This document shows, in pieces, positions 54,269-62,097 of a DNA stretch of 64,000 nucleotides. Source of the DNA: Chelativorans alearensis (lineage in GTDB: Bacteria; Pseudomonadota; Alphaproteobacteria; Rhizobiales; Rhizobiaceae); contig NZ_WQNI01000017.1 in NCBI RefSeq assembly GCF_010993735.1, positions 1-64,000 on the forward strand, written 5' to 3'. Made by a program: the position numbers and the translations under genes. The notes below the pieces were generated by a model. The model was not told where the DNA came from. It did no database searches and saw only the letters and a list, made by a program, of their open reading frames with translations. Position 1 is the stretch's first letter. Every line of letters begins with the position of its first letter.

Positions 54269-55264
54269 ATGAAACCGTATTTCTGTTGCGTCCTCGCGAT
54301 CGGAACCGCACTGGGCCAGACGCCTTCCCTCGCGCAGGTCTCGCTGGAGATGAGCTCCGAGAACGCCCCCACGATCCTGCATGGCCAAGGTGAGCAGGCA
54401 TTCGTCCAGCGCGTTGAGGAACTGAGCGGCAATGAAATCGAGATCACGCTGCACCAGAGCGGCTCGCTGGGGCTGAAGGCCGCAGACAACCTCGATGCCG
54501 TGGCGGACGGCGTTGTCGATATCGCCAGCACCATCAGCGGTGTCCTTGCCGGTACCGAGCCGATTTTTATGCTCGCCAGCCTTCCTTTCGTCGCTCCCTC
54601 CACCGAAGACGCGCGCATGCTCTACCAGGCCACGCGCCCCGAATTCGAAGCCTTCTTTGAGGAAAACGGGCAGATCTTGCTCTATGCCGTGCCGTGGCCG
54701 GCCTCGGGGATCTTTGCGGATCACCCCATCGATTCCATTGAAGCGCTCAAGGGGCTCAAGATCCGGACCTATGACGCCAACGCGACCCGCACTCTGATCG
54801 AAGCCAAAGCCGCGCCGATCCAGCTCGCCTGGACCGATACGATCCCGATGCTGGCCACCGGTGGCGTCGACGCGGTGCTCACTTCGGCCGAAGGTGGGGT
54901 TTCCGCCGAATTCTGGGAGCAGCTCAGCGACTTCACCTCGGTGAACTACGCCATGCCCCTTGAAATCACGCATATGAACAAAGACTCCTTCGAAAGGCTT
55001 TCGCCCGAACAGCAGGATGCCCTGCTCGAGGCGGCCCGGATCACCGAAGAAGCGGGATGGGAAGCGGTCGTGAACCGCATGGAAGAGAACTTCGCCAAGC
55101 TCGAAGAGTACGGCATGACCGTGACGCGGAGCGCACCGGCAAAGGTTCTGTCCTACCTCGCCGCGGCAGGCTCGTCGGTATTGAACGATTGGAAGGAATC
55201 CGCTGACGAGGACGCGCAGGCGGCCCTCGCGGAATATGCGTCCAGAGTCGGGCGCGAATACTAA
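54269..55264 (+). CDS. dctP: TRAP transporter solute-binding protein DctP
   Basis: A 331-residue periplasmic receptor for a TRAP transporter. A signal peptide (about 1-24, ending SLAQ) precedes VSLEMSSENAPTILHGQG. The carboxylate-binding Arg is in LKGLKIRTYDANATR (about 172-186), and GGVDAVLTSAEGG is the usual second segment. ATG 54269 follows AAGGGA; the frame opens earlier at 54179 but through the AT-rich control region. First gene of a complete dctPQM operon. Ligand unknown; amino acids or their derivatives fit the context. Confidence 0.93.
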   Translation: MKPYFCCVLAIGTALGQTPSLAQVSLEMSSENAPTILHGQGEQAFVQRVEELSGNEIEITLHQSGSLGLKAADNLDAVADGVVDIASTISGVLAGTEPIFMLASLPFVAPSTEDARMLYQATRPEFEAFFEENGQILLYAVPWPASGIFADHPIDSIEALKGLKIRTYDANATRTLIEAKAAPIQLAWTDTIPMLATGGVDAVLTSAEGGVSAEFWEQLSDFTSVNYAMPLEITHMNKDSFERLSPEQQDALLEAARITEEAGWEAVVNRMEENFAKLEEYGMTVTRSAPAKVLSYLAAAGSSVLNDWKESADEDAQAALAEYASRVGREY

Positions 55265-55275
55265 TCGGTCGATTC

Positions 55276-55773
55276 ATGCTTCAAACGCTCGACAAGATAG
55301 CGGTAACCCTGGCCAAATTGGCCGGGGTTTTCGCCGCATTATCGCTGGTCGCCATGTTCCTTCACATCGTCTACGAGATGATACTGCGGAACCTGTTCGA
55401 CACCTCGACCTTCGTGCTGGACGAATTCGTTGGCTACGAGGTCTCGGCGATGATGTTCCTAGGCCTCGGCTGGACCTATCTGCGCGGCGAGCTGCTCAAA
55501 CTCGACCTGTTTTACGAACGTTTGGGCCCGGGAGGGCAACGCCTTCTGAGAGGGTTCGGTGACATTACCGCCCTCGTCCTAACCCTCTTTCTGCTGGTTC
55601 ATATCGGGGACACGGTCATCACCACCTATAGTCGCGGAACAGTGAGCGCCAGCATCGCCCGCGTCCCACAATTCTTGCCACAATCGATGGTCTTTATCGG
55701 GCTGGTGGTCTTTGCGCTGTGCCTGACCACCCGCCTGATGCTCCGGATTGCCGGGCAGGAGGTGCACTCGTGA
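55276..55773 (+). CDS. dctQ: TRAP transporter small membrane subunit DctQ
   Basis: A 165-residue protein with four hydrophobic segments (near 15, 50, 90 and 135), the DctQ layout. ATG 55276 is 12 bases after dctP. The stop TGA overlaps the dctM ATG (TGATG), so the two membrane subunits are translationally coupled. Confidence 0.92.
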   Translation: MLQTLDKIAVTLAKLAGVFAALSLVAMFLHIVYEMILRNLFDTSTFVLDEFVGYEVSAMMFLGLGWTYLRGELLKLDLFYERLGPGGQRLLRGFGDITALVLTLFLLVHIGDTVITTYSRGTVSASIARVPQFLPQSMVFIGLVVFALCLTTRLMLRIAGQEVHS

Positions 55774-57068
55774 TGCCGGGTGCCGTCGGGCTGATCTTGC
55801 TCCTGACGCTCATCGTTTTGCTGCTTCTCCGGTCCTACATCTTCGTTGCGATTCTACTGGTCTCGATCTTTGGGTTGGCGGTATTCCACGGGTTCACCCT
55901 GGACCGGATTGGAGCGACCTTGTCGCGGATCCTGTTCCGCGCCTCCAATTCCTGGGAATTGTCGGCGGTGCCGATGTTCGTCTGGATGGGCGAGATTGCC
56001 TTGCGGACGTCGGTCATTCCGCGTCTGTTTCGAGGCTTGTCTCCGCTTGTTCGCGGTCTGCCCGGCGGGCTGATCCACACCAACGTGATCGCCAGCACGC
56101 TGTTTGCCGCAGTTTCGGGCTCGTCGGCGGCAACCACCGCGACCGTAGGACGGGTTACGTTGCACGAGCTAGAAGAGCGCGGTTTCGACCGCAAACTGTC
56201 CATCGGCTCGCTCGCCGGAGCAGGAACCCTTGGCCTCCTCATTCCACCCTCGGTGATGATGATCATCTATGGGCTTCTGGCCGAGGTCTCTATCCTCAGG
56301 CTGTTCGCCGCGGGCCTCATCCCGGGGCTCATGATCGCTGCACTCTATTCGGGCTATCTGATCCTTCGCAGCCCCAAAAACCCCGAGGATGGCTTTATCC
56401 CGAGCCAGGGCTACATCCTGCACGCCCTAGGCGATCTTGTTCCCATTGCAGTGCTCATTGTGGCGGTCATCGGCGCGATTTATTCGGGCTGGGCAACGCC
56501 GTCCGAGGCTGCCGCGGTCGGCGTGCTGGTCAGCTTCGGGCTGGCGGCCGTCATGGGCGAACTGAATTTTGCCCTGATCCGCGACTCGCTGGCTGCCGCC
56601 GTGCCGACAGCGACGATGATCTGCATCATTGTGGTGGCGGCCTCGTTCCTGTCGACGGCAATCGGCTTTCTGCACCTGCCGCAGGATGTGGCGGTCTTCA
56701 TCGTGGGCCTCGGCCTGTCGCCGCTAGCGCTGCTGCTTGCGTTGGGGATATTCTATCTGCTCTTGGGACTGCTGCTGGATGGAATATCGATTGCAGTCAT
56801 GACCCTTCCCATCGTGCTGCCGATCGTTCAGCTTGCCGGGATCGACCTGATCTGGTTTGGGGTGTTCCTCATTATTCTGGTCGAACTGGGGCAGATGACG
56901 CCTCCGATCGGGTTCAACCTGTTCATCCTTCAGTCCATCACCGGCGTGCCGATGCTTGACGTCGCCAGGGCCGCGATCCCCTTCTTCCTGCTTATGCTGT
57001 TTGGTGCGGTGCTAATCATCCTATTCCCGAACCTTGCAATATGGTTGCCAACGCTAATTTTCGGCTAA
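55773..57068 (+). CDS. dctM: TRAP transporter large permease DctM
   Basis: A 431-residue permease with about twelve membrane segments. Family marks include the VSGSSAATTATVG region (about 112-124), GAGTLGLLIPPSVMMIIYG (about 149-167) and, near the end, ELGQMTPPIGFNLF. ATG 55773 is used because AGGAGG lies before it and it overlaps the dctQ stop; the longer frame from 55719 lies inside dctQ. Confidence 0.94.
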   Translation: MPGAVGLILLLTLIVLLLLRSYIFVAILLVSIFGLAVFHGFTLDRIGATLSRILFRASNSWELSAVPMFVWMGEIALRTSVIPRLFRGLSPLVRGLPGGLIHTNVIASTLFAAVSGSSAATTATVGRVTLHELEERGFDRKLSIGSLAGAGTLGLLIPPSVMMIIYGLLAEVSILRLFAAGLIPGLMIAALYSGYLILRSPKNPEDGFIPSQGYILHALGDLVPIAVLIVAVIGAIYSGWATPSEAAAVGVLVSFGLAAVMGELNFALIRDSLAAAVPTATMICIIVVAASFLSTAIGFLHLPQDVAVFIVGLGLSPLALLLALGIFYLLLGLLLDGISIAVMTLPIVLPIVQLAGIDLIWFGVFLIILVELGQMTPPIGFNLFILQSITGVPMLDVARAAIPFFLLMLFGAVLIILFPNLAIWLPTLIFG

Positions 57069-57095
57069 CCACCGCCTCCCTCTCGGCACTTCATA

Positions 57096-57117
57096 GGCCC
57101 GCGCTTTTGCGCGGGCC
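57096..57117 (+). terminator. Terminator after the first TRAP operon
   Basis: GGCCCGCGC-TTTT-GCGCGGGCC is a perfect nine-base-pair hairpin 27 bases after dctM. The following 57118-57357 is AT-rich around 57160-57225 and must contain the promoter of the second TRAP operon, but no clear element can be assigned. Confidence 0.75.
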
Positions 57118-57357
57118 GATGTGTTTCAAGGTGTTACACCGGATCCATAGGGCAGCTTTATGACTCATAATAACAAGTTTTTTTGTAGAATTCGGTTTAC
57201 TTAATCAAGAATTATTTTCATCTTGACGTGAATGGAACCCCGTCTCGGGCTGGACCAGAGACGTGACAGGCAATCGCACGAGCCAGACGGCCGCCAACCA
57301 GTTCCTGTCGCGGCAGGCGGTCGAACCAGAACAACTTGCCAACAGGGAGGCCTCCAT

Positions 57358-58350
57358 ATGAAAGCCCAGCTCTTACTCATCGCCTACGCCTCGGTCGCGG
57401 CCTTCGTTGCCACCCCGGCGGCGGCAGAGAACCTTCGTGTCCTTTCGGCGTGGGATCAGAATTTCGTGTTCAACACGACCATGCTCGAACCCCTGCTCGA
57501 AAAGATCGAGACCGCCAGCGAAGGCGAAATCACCTTCTCGACCAACGGGCCGGAAGTCGTGCCCACCTTTGAACAATTCGAACCAGTCCAGGCGGGCGCC
57601 TTCGACATGCTGTTTGCGCATCCGGGTTATTTCTCGGGTAATGCCGGCGTGGGCGTTACCATCGACGCCATCGACCCCGACCCAACCAAACGCCGCGAAA
57701 CCGGCGTCTGGGACTATCTCGACGAATACTATCAGAAGCACGGGCTCAAGCTGATCGCCATGCCCCCGCAAGGCACCAATTCGCTTCTTTTTGTTACCAA
57801 GGATCCGCTGCCCGAGACCGACACGCCGTTCAAAGGCCTCAAGCTGCGCGCGAACGTAACCTATCACGCCTTGGTCGAGACCTTGGGCGGTGCGCCGGTC
57901 CTGATGTCGGGCGGCGAAATCTATCCGGGCCTTCAGGCCGGACTGATTGACGGGGCAGCCTGGAGCGTGGTCGGGGTGACTGACTACAAGCTCAGTGAAG
58001 TCGCCGGTTATTGGACCGAGCCGTCCTATGGCCAGACCGGGACCGTGGTCCTCATGAACCTTGATACCTGGGAGGGTCTTTCGGACGAGTCCAAGTCCAT
58101 CATCGAGCAGGCCGCCATCGAGGTCGAGAATGAGACCACGGAGCTTTACACCGACCTCAACGACCGCGAGCGCGAGCTGATGGAAGAGGCCGGCATGAAG
58201 CCGACCTACTACACCGACGCGGTCGCCAGTCAGCTCAACGACCTCTGGGCTGAAGGTGTCTGGGCACTTGGCGACGAGAAGGCCGGCGCGGAATCCGCGG
58301 CGTTTCGGTCCTTTGCCGCCTCGAAAGGGATGACCCCGGCGGCAGAATAA
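57358..58350 (+). CDS. dctP: TRAP transporter solute-binding protein DctP (second system)
   Basis: A 330-residue periplasmic receptor, only distantly similar to the one at 54269. The signal peptide (about 1-23, ending PAAAE) precedes NLRVLSAWDQNFVFN. The ligand Arg is in FKGLKLRANVTYHALVETLGG (about 160-180) and YPGLQAGLIDGAAW follows. ATG 57358 has CAGGGAGG upstream. Start of a second complete TRAP operon that ends with an M19-like gene, so its ligand may be that enzyme's substrate. Confidence 0.93.
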   Translation: MKAQLLLIAYASVAAFVATPAAAENLRVLSAWDQNFVFNTTMLEPLLEKIETASEGEITFSTNGPEVVPTFEQFEPVQAGAFDMLFAHPGYFSGNAGVGVTIDAIDPDPTKRRETGVWDYLDEYYQKHGLKLIAMPPQGTNSLLFVTKDPLPETDTPFKGLKLRANVTYHALVETLGGAPVLMSGGEIYPGLQAGLIDGAAWSVVGVTDYKLSEVAGYWTEPSYGQTGTVVLMNLDTWEGLSDESKSIIEQAAIEVENETTELYTDLNDRERELMEEAGMKPTYYTDAVASQLNDLWAEGVWALGDEKAGAESAAFRSFAASKGMTPAAE

Positions 58351-58375
58351 GCCAGCGCCTCACGCATAGCGCCGT

Positions 58376-58398
58376 GCGGGACCCTATCAGGGTCCCGC
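58376..58398 (+). promoter_or_regulatory. Intercistronic hairpin between dctP and dctQ
   Basis: GCGGGACCCT-ATC-AGGGTCCCGC is a perfect ten-base-pair stem with a three-base loop and no U-run. Such hairpins after binding-protein genes commonly protect the upstream message or partly stop transcription, so that the receptor is made in excess over the membrane subunits. Confidence 0.7.
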
Positions 58399-58417
58399 CG
58401 TCCAGAAAGGTCCGCCG

Positions 58418-58909
58418 ATGCCGTTGATCCAGTTCCTCATCCGCGCTCACAGGAACGTGACGGTTGTCGCTTTCGCCGTCGCCGGGGCGGCGCTCGTGCT
58501 GTTCACTGCCGTATTCAACATCGAGGTCGCGCGGCGTTATTTCCTTAATGCTCCCTCCACCTGGTCACAGGACGTGATCGCGGTCTGCGCGCTGGCGGTG
58601 ATCTTCCTGGCCATGCCCTACGTGACGATGAAGCAAGGCCACGTGCGCATCGACATCCTGCTGCGAAAGATGGGACCGGCGGGCGAAAAGGCCGTCACCT
58701 CGGTCTCGCTCGTGCTTGCCGTCATCATCCTCGGAGCTGTCGCCTGGATCACCGGGATCGAGGCGCACAAGCAGTTTCTGCGGGGCACACAGACGGCCTC
58801 GTCTATCGCCATTCCGAAATGGCCGCTTCTTGCCCTCATGGCCTGGGGGTTCCTGAGCTCGGCGCTTCACGTTCTGAGCCTCCCCTTCGTCCGGGATGAC
58901 GCGCAATGA
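58418..58909 (+). CDS. dctQ: TRAP transporter small membrane subunit DctQ (second system)
   Basis: A 163-residue protein with four hydrophobic segments and the DctQ-typical FNIEVARRYFLNAPSTWSQDV loop after the first helix. AGAAAGG precedes ATG 58418. The stop region overlaps the dctM start by four bases (ATGA). Confidence 0.92.
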   Translation: MPLIQFLIRAHRNVTVVAFAVAGAALVLFTAVFNIEVARRYFLNAPSTWSQDVIAVCALAVIFLAMPYVTMKQGHVRIDILLRKMGPAGEKAVTSVSLVLAVIILGAVAWITGIEAHKQFLRGTQTASSIAIPKWPLLALMAWGFLSSALHVLSLPFVRDDAQ

Positions 58910-60216
58910 CCATTGAATGGTATTTTCTTCTGCCTATCGCCCTGGCGATATTAATGACCCTGCTTTTGCTTGGCGTGCCGATCTTCATCGCCTTTCTCTC
59001 GCTCAACGTCGTGGGCACCTTGCTCATGATCGGGCCGGCCGGTTACGGGATGCTGGTCAACAGCATTTATTCCAGCGCAAGTTCGCTCAGTCTTGCAGCG
59101 ATCCCGCTCTTTGTTCTCATGGGAGAAGTCCTGTTCCGGTCTGGCTCGGTCGACGTGCTTTTCGACGCCTTGAGCAAGGTGATGGGGCGGGTGAAGGGAC
59201 GCCTTTACTATTTCATCATCTCGCTATCGGCCGTCTTTGGCGCGCTCTCGGGCTCGGCCATCGCAGTGACGGCAATGCTTGGCAACACCGCGCTCAAGAC
59301 CATGCTCCAGCGTGGCTATGACAAGAAGCTATCGGTCTCGATGATTCTCGCAGGCGCGTCTCTGGCCCCGATCATCCCACCCAGCACGATGGCCGTGGTT
59401 ATCGGCTCGGTCGCCGACGTTTCGATCGCAAAACTTCTGATGGCCGGACTGCTTCCGGGCCTGTTGATGGCGATAATCTTCGCGATTTTCATCGCGTTTT
59501 CGGTCCGCGCCAATCCCGATCTAGCTCCCGCTGACGAGGAGGTCGAGCATGTCACGGCCCGGGAAAAGTTGGCGGGCCTGGCGCAGTGCCTGCCTTTCGG
59601 GCTGGTCATCTTTTCGGTGATGGGCTTTATCCTGCTCGGCGTTGCCACCGCGACCGAGGCCGCCGCCACCGGCGTGCTCGCCTCGCTGGCCGTTGCCGCC
59701 TTTTACGGCAAGCTGCGTCTTAGAATGGTCATTGCGGCAGTGAAGTCGGCCGTCACCGTCACGGCGGTTATGATGGTGGTGATCGTCTCCTCGACGCTCT
59801 ACACCCAGCTCCTTGCCTTTTCGGGCGCTACCTCCGGCCTGGTTCAGAGCATTACCGATCTGCCGATCAACGGGCTGGTGTTCACGCTGGGTGTGCTCGC
59901 GGTGTCCTTCGCGATGTGCATGTTCATCGACCAGATCGCGTACCTTCTGCTCGCCGTGCCGATCTTCCAGCCGATCATGCAATCGTATGGGATCGACCCG
60001 GTCTGGTTCTGGATGCTCTTTGCCGTCTTCCTCTCGATTGGATCGAACACACCTCCCTTCGGCTACAACCTGTTCACCCTCAATGCAGTCGCCGACGACG
60101 TGAATATCCAAACGATCTTCTCGGCTGCCTGGAAAAGCGTGGGTCTGGTCCTGATCGGGGTTGTCATCATGATGCTTTTCCCCGCGCTCGTGACCTTCAT
60201 CCCCTCGCTCATCTGA
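58906..60216 (+). CDS. dctM: TRAP transporter large permease DctM (second system)
   Basis: A 436-residue permease with about twelve membrane segments. It shows SGSAIAVTAMLG (about 113-124), GASLAPIIPPSTMAVVIGS (about 150-168) and IGSNTPPFGYNLF near 370-385. Normal DctM length. It is translationally coupled to dctQ and followed after 87 bases by the second M19-like gene in the same direction. Confidence 0.94.
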   Translation: MTIEWYFLLPIALAILMTLLLLGVPIFIAFLSLNVVGTLLMIGPAGYGMLVNSIYSSASSLSLAAIPLFVLMGEVLFRSGSVDVLFDALSKVMGRVKGRLYYFIISLSAVFGALSGSAIAVTAMLGNTALKTMLQRGYDKKLSVSMILAGASLAPIIPPSTMAVVIGSVADVSIAKLLMAGLLPGLLMAIIFAIFIAFSVRANPDLAPADEEVEHVTAREKLAGLAQCLPFGLVIFSVMGFILLGVATATEAAATGVLASLAVAAFYGKLRLRMVIAAVKSAVTVTAVMMVVIVSSTLYTQLLAFSGATSGLVQSITDLPINGLVFTLGVLAVSFAMCMFIDQIAYLLLAVPIFQPIMQSYGIDPVWFWMLFAVFLSIGSNTPPFGYNLFTLNAVADDVNIQTIFSAAWKSVGLVLIGVVIMMLFPALVTFIPSLI

Positions 60217-60303
60217 GCCATCGGGCTTTGACCGCACCGTTCGAGCACCGCTCGGGTCTTCTCTGCCCGACGATGCGCCTGTACCACCAAAAGGAGACCT
60301 TTC

Positions 60304-61317
60304 ATGTCCCATCCCGTCTATGACGACTCGATCGTGATCGACCTCGTCTCGCCATTGCTCGATCCCGAACAGGACGATATTTCTGATTATTTCCGCATGT
60401 ACCGCCAGGGCGGCGTGACCGTCGTCGGCCCGACCGTGGCGATCGACCATGATTTCGACGAGACCCTGCGCCTGTTCACGCGCATGTATGAATTCATCCA
60501 CCGCGACCGCGAAAACCTGATGGTGATCCGCACGGTTGAGGACTTCCGCATCGCCAAGCAGGCCGGCAAGCTCGGTCTCCTGATGCACTTCCAGAATTCG
60601 ATTCCCATCGGGCTCAAGACTGAGCGCCTGGGCATCCTGCACGCGCTGGGTCTGCGGGTCGTGCAATTGACCTATAACCGGCGCAATCCGGTGGGCGACG
60701 GCTGCACTGTGCCCGAGGACGGCGGCTTGACCGATTTCGGGCGCAGGATGATCGCTGCGCTCAACGACCATGGCATTGTCGTCGATCTGTCGCACACATC
60801 CCACCGCACGACGCTTGAGGCCATCGAGGCGACCAGAAAGCCGCCGATCTTCTCGCATTCCAATGTGTACGATGTGCTCCCCAATGCGCGGGCCATCAAG
60901 CGCGACCAGATCCGCGCGGTGGCCGCAAAGGGCGGGACGGTCGGCCTGGTCGGCTGCGAGTATTTCGTCTCCCGCGAACGCGGCGCAACCGTAGACGATC
61001 TCGTACGTCATGCCGATTTCATCGCCGAGGAGGTGGGGACCGATCACATTTCGCTGGGTATCGATCACTACTGGGGCCATGCGCCCCATGCCACGATGGA
61101 AGCCCAGCAGGCGATGTACCATCACCAAGTCAGCAGCGGCACATGGGACCCGAAAACCTGGCCGACGCCGCCCTTGAAGCATATCGCGGGGCTCGAGACA
61201 CCTGAAACCACCCATACGATTGCCGAGGCGCTGGCGCGGGCGAAATACAAGGACGAGGATATCCGCAAGATACTCGGCGAGAACCTGATCCGCGTCTTCG
61301 CCGCGAACTGGATCTAA
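60304..61317 (+). CDS. M19 (renal dipeptidase) family protein with altered metal site, second copy
   Basis: A 337-residue paralogue of the protein at 52124. It again lacks the N-terminal HxD (IVIDLVSP) and has Gln for the bridging Glu (LMHFQNS), while the late His residues remain in VDLSHTS (about 161-167) and IFSHSNVYDVLP (about 184-195). AAGGAG lies before ATG 60304. Because both copies show the same changes, this is a subfamily property and not decay. Placed directly after the second TRAP transporter, it probably processes what that system imports. Confidence 0.88.
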   Translation: MSHPVYDDSIVIDLVSPLLDPEQDDISDYFRMYRQGGVTVVGPTVAIDHDFDETLRLFTRMYEFIHRDRENLMVIRTVEDFRIAKQAGKLGLLMHFQNSIPIGLKTERLGILHALGLRVVQLTYNRRNPVGDGCTVPEDGGLTDFGRRMIAALNDHGIVVDLSHTSHRTTLEAIEATRKPPIFSHSNVYDVLPNARAIKRDQIRAVAAKGGTVGLVGCEYFVSRERGATVDDLVRHADFIAEEVGTDHISLGIDHYWGHAPHATMEAQQAMYHHQVSSGTWDPKTWPTPPLKHIAGLETPETTHTIAEALARAKYKDEDIRKILGENLIRVFAANWI

Positions 61318-61325
61318 GTAGGGAC

Positions 61326-61343
61326 AAGCCGGGACCCCGGCTT
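61326..61343 (+). terminator. Terminator-like hairpin after the second TRAP operon
   Basis: AAGCCGGG-AC-CCCGGCTT is an eight-base-pair inverted repeat nine bases after the M19-like stop. Confidence 0.6.
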
Positions 61344-61473
61344 GAACTCTATAGGTCCCTGGCGGCACCATAAGATACCAAGCGGACTTGCGACCCTCCA
61401 ACTACCAATGTTCGACACGGATAATGTCCAGACGATGAGCGTGTCGAACTCAGCGTTCGCTTGCAGCGCCCGG

Positions 61474-61519
61474 GTTCCTCAACTGTATCGGTCTGTTTTG
61501 GCCGATACAGTTGAGGAAC
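61474..61519. repeat. Perfect 18-base inverted repeat in a gene-free stretch
   Basis: GTTCCTCAACTGTATCGG (61474-61491) and its exact reverse complement (61502-61519) flank a ten-base spacer. It may be a regulator site, an RNA hairpin or a mobile-element end. The surrounding 61344-62036 has only short frames that match no family I recognise, so this 690-base stretch is otherwise unassigned. Confidence 0.75.
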
Positions 61520-62036
61520 TCAGTCGAATGCGGCGAGGTCGATTGGCTTGTGATTCGCGGGAACGGAGGCCGCGGCCGTCACGCCGGTCTCGGCGTGAGC
61601 ATCGGGATGAGTTTCAGGATCGGCTGGTCTCGGCTGAGTCCGTCGCATCGGCGGTGCGGGCCTGTACGCAGGAGATGAACCGCCTCAACTGCGAGCAGCG
61701 CGCTCAAGTTTTGTTTTCGGAAAACAACCCGCACAAAACACCAATGTAATAAAATCAACAAGTTAGATCCGCAGGTGCAAGTCAGGGGTGTTGACCCTGC
61801 AACCATTCGCGATGCCGAGGTCGGGCGCAGAAATGGCTGCATCGGAATACTTCAGCGCAGAGCGGCGGGCACCATGCGCAAAAATGACAGTGGATAATAC
61901 CATGGTCAGCGCCGCTGAGGTTCAGGGAATGGACCGTATCGGGGCAGCAGCTCACACATGGGAACTGATCGAGATCATGAGGCTTTCCGGGCGCGAGCAA
62001 AAAATCCGACCATTCGGTCTCGCGTGTTAATCCCTA

Positions 62037-62059
62037 TTGACAGTATCCAAAATGGATAC
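62037..62059 (+). promoter_or_regulatory. Promoter with GntR-type operator before hydantoinase gene
   Basis: TTGACA (62037-62042) is a perfect -35 box. The palindrome GTATCC-AAAAT-GGATAC (62043-62059) follows directly and fills the spacer up to a weak -10 (AAGACT, 62060-62065). A site in this place would block polymerase, as expected for a repressor; the form resembles operators of GntR/FadR-type regulators. No such regulator gene is in the window. Confidence 0.55.
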
Positions 62060-62097
62060 AAGACTTGCGGTCAATCTTTGACTTGAGGAAGAGGGTT

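Noticed and set aside
59521-61401. Long minus-strand open frame of about 625 codons
   Set aside because: It is antisense to dctM and the second M19-like gene, is rich in His, Asp and Arg and matches no family.
61342-61749. Open frame of 135 codons after the second M19-like gene
   Set aside because: It has no ribosome site, spans the 18-base inverted repeat and has no family resemblance.
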